Below, one piece after another: positions 6,043-7,510 of a stretch of DNA of 7,510 nt. A program made the translations under genes and the position numbers. The stretch is taken from positions 1-7,510 of the forward strand of contig JAKJGD010000081.1 in the NCBI GenBank assembly GCA_022704585.1, read 5' to 3'. How positions within the stretch are numbered: position 1 is the stretch's first letter; each line of letters opens with the position of its first letter. The notes below the pieces were generated by a model. The model was not told the DNA's origin. It searched no databases and was given only the letters and a program-made list of their open reading frames with translations. The DNA comes from Spirochaetota bacterium. GTDB taxonomy: Bacteria > Spirochaetota > UBA4802 > UBA5550.

Positions 6043-6466
6043 CATACTCCTTCTTCGCATATATCAGCTCGTCGCCGATATTGTATATGAAGTCGGCCTT
6101 GAGGTTCTTCGCCACGTTCTTCACGGCGCGGTCGATCTGCCCCAGCAGCTTTGTCTTGTAATACCTGGATCGTCCCCTGAGCGCGGACAGCTCCGCATCA
6201 AGCCCGCGGTACTCATCCAGCAGGGCCACGTGGTCGGTCGCCGGCTCGTTGAGGCCGCCCCGGACCTCCTTCATGCGGGCAAGCTTCTCATCCAGCTTTT
6301 TTTTCACGTCAAGTGCGTCACGGTTCCGGTTGAGGGAAAAACCATAGACCGCTTTCAGGTTCATGTAACGGATCACCGGCGGCGCCGGCTCTTCTTTCTT
6401 TTTGAAATTCGAGCAGGACACCGATGCCGCCACCAGGAGGGCGGCGATGACCGTGCCGGGCCTCAT
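5975..6466 (-). CDS. Skp/OmpH-like periplasmic chaperone, possibly lipid-anchored
   Basis: Skp/OmpH proteins are coiled-coil chaperones that hold unfolded outer-membrane proteins in the periplasm before BamA inserts them. This 163-residue protein has a short signal peptide (1-17), a Lys/Pro linker, the opening strand VIRYMNLKAVYGFS (31-44), a long charged helical region (about 50-122) and the closing ADFIYNIGDELIYAKKEYDVTEEI (124-147), which resembles the end of OmpH proteins (hydrophobic strand, then a D-x-T-x-x-[IV] helix). Length fits the family (about 160-180). Cys18 (AASVSC) could be lipidated, though the -3 residue is Ser rather than the usual Leu, so anchoring is tentative. Its ATG overlaps the bamA stop by one base (TGATG), showing tight coupling to bamA, the classic skp neighbour. 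Sequence similarity alone is weak; context raises confidence. Confidence 0.82.
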   Translation of the reverse strand: MRPGTVIAALLVAASVSCSNFKKKEEPAPPVIRYMNLKAVYGFSLNRNRDALDVKKKLDEKLARMKEVRGGLNEPATDHVALLDEYRGLDAELSALRGRSRYYKTKLLGQIDRAVKNVAKNLKADFIYNIGDELIYAKKEYDVTEEIMREIIRLEERSAPESR

Positions 6467-7510
6467 CAGAACCTCATGTCGCCGATGCCGAACTGGAACT
6501 GGAAGCCGCCGACATTGGTGAACCTGCCGTTGTAAATGAGCTTCCTGCCGAACCAGAAGCGGAGCGGCATCATGGGTATCTGGATCCTGAACCCGAACCC
6601 GTAGGAATACTTGAAGTATTTCAGGAGGTTGACGTCGCCCGTAAAAATGTCCTGCACGCGGTGCAGCTTCCCGGTGGCGAGGTCCTGGTAGATGATCTTC
6701 TGATTGTCCTTCGTCATCTGCTTTTCCCAGAACGTGTCGGACCAGAGCGATCCGGCGTCGAAGAAGACGGCGAACCAGAGCATCTGCGGATGTATGGGCA
6801 CCCGGAATTCGACGCCGTACAGTATTCTATGGAAGAGACCGACATCCTGCCACGATTCGGGGAACTTCTTGTCGTAGTAGTCCCATCCCCGGAGCGTTTC
6901 CGGGCCGCCGAGGTTGAGCCTGTCCTCGGGCTCGAGCCAGGGATCTTTTAAATCGACATCGCTCAGGTAATAGTAGGGCGACTGCCTTGGCTGTCTCCGG
7001 TTGACGCTCCTCACGCCCGCCGGCCTCATGATGAAGTCCCCGCTCGCCCGGAACTCGAACACGCAGGGATGGCTCTTGAGAAAGGGCAGGTGGAACGGCG
7101 AGAAATAGACCGCCGCGTCGGGCGAGAGCTTGATGTAGTGGTCCGAGCCGCCCAGCACACTGCCCCCGGTGAAGTTCGTGGCAAACTCGACGCTCCCGCC
7201 CTTCGTGGGATTCAGGTAATTGTCCTTGTTGTCGAACGTGGCGAACACGGTGACCGAGCGTTTTTCCTGGAAGCCGAGCCGCTTGGAATAATAGACCTCT
7301 TCCGAGCTGTTGCCCGAGGGGTCCTTCACGCGGGTGAAGGCGTGGGACCAGCTCGCGCCGGCGGAAAAGTAGTCGAGGAACCGGTAGCTCAGGCCCAGCG
7401 CGTAGCCGAAACCCTCGCGCTTGTACTCCGACTCGTTGTCGAGGGTCGGGAACACGGTCTGGTTCGACTTCACGTTGTAAAGATTGTAAAATACCGAGGT
7501 GTTGAGCCCG
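6466..7510 (-). CDS. bamA: Outer-membrane protein assembly factor BamA, C-terminal barrel (partial)
   Basis: The last 347 codons of a BamA/Omp85-type protein; the POTRA domains and start lie beyond base 7510. BamA folds and inserts beta-barrel proteins into the outer membrane. The visible part is an alternating beta-strand barrel rich in aromatic residues. It contains TFDNKDNYLNPTKGG (about 91-105 of this fragment), matching the conserved D-N-x-D-x-x-x-x-P-x-x-G element, and GGPETLRGWDYYD (about 201-213), matching the lid-loop VRGF/Y motif with Trp in the aromatic position. It ends in FQFQFGIGDMRF with a C-terminal Phe, the beta-signal for outer-membrane insertion. The stop overlaps the start of the Skp-like gene. 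The GTG at 7473 is internal, since the frame stays open to the window edge and upstream residues continue the barrel. Another Omp85 member such as TamA is possible but less likely next to a Skp-like gene. Confidence 0.92.
   Translation of the reverse strand, partial: GLNTSVFYNLYNVKSNQTVFPTLDNESEYKREGFGYALGLSYRFLDYFSAGASWSHAFTRVKDPSGNSSEEVYYSKRLGFQEKRSVTVFATFDNKDNYLNPTKGGSVEFATNFTGGSVLGGSDHYIKLSPDAAVYFSPFHLPFLKSHPCVFEFRASGDFIMRPAGVRSVNRRQPRQSPYYYLSDVDLKDPWLEPEDRLNLGGPETLRGWDYYDKKFPESWQDVGLFHRILYGVEFRVPIHPQMLWFAVFFDAGSLWSDTFWEKQMTKDNQKIIYQDLATGKLHRVQDIFTGDVNLLKYFKYSYGFGFRIQIPMMPLRFWFGRKLIYNGRFTNVGGFQFQFGIGDMRF

Overview
The window is coding almost throughout, and every supported gene lies on the minus strand, so transcription runs from high to low coordinates. 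Base composition is GC-rich (about 60% by eye). The genes point to a diderm (Gram-negative type) bacterium: a BamA outer-membrane insertase, a Skp/OmpH-like chaperone and a YkuD L,D-transpeptidase, followed by the Sec accessory complex genes yajC, secD and secF. The phylum cannot be fixed from the sequence. The enlarged SecF and relaxed lipobox-like signals would fit a spirochaete or deltaproteobacterial-type lineage, but that is only a guess.

In transcription order, 7510-5281 is a cell-envelope unit. It holds the 3' end of bamA (start outside the window), a Skp/OmpH-like gene joined to it by a one-base TGATG overlap, and a lipoprotein-type L,D-transpeptidase. The unit ends in GC-rich hairpins followed by a T-run (5234-5280). 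A good sigma70-type promoter (TTGACA, 18 bp, AATACT; 5201-5230) follows directly and starts a second unit.

The second unit is yajC, an unrecognised single-span membrane protein gene, secD, secF, an unrecognised gene for an exported or membrane protein with a PGAGYLYSG-type C-terminal membrane domain, and the 5' part of ribD (riboflavin biosynthesis deaminase), which runs off the window at base 1. Spacing is tight: 7, 18, 11 and 46 bp gaps, then a 14 bp overlap at ribD. This suggests one polycistronic message.

The two units make functional sense together. SecDF-YajC uses the proton gradient to help pull proteins across the inner membrane. Skp and BamA take exported outer-membrane proteins onward and fold them. 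The L,D-transpeptidase works on the peptidoglycan between the membranes.

No mobile element, CRISPR array, RNA gene or complete new defence-like system was seen. The most interesting points are the unknown membrane protein between yajC and secD, a SecF whose periplasmic domain appears internally duplicated, the unknown gene after secF, and unusual residues or start sites in the L,D-transpeptidase and RibD.
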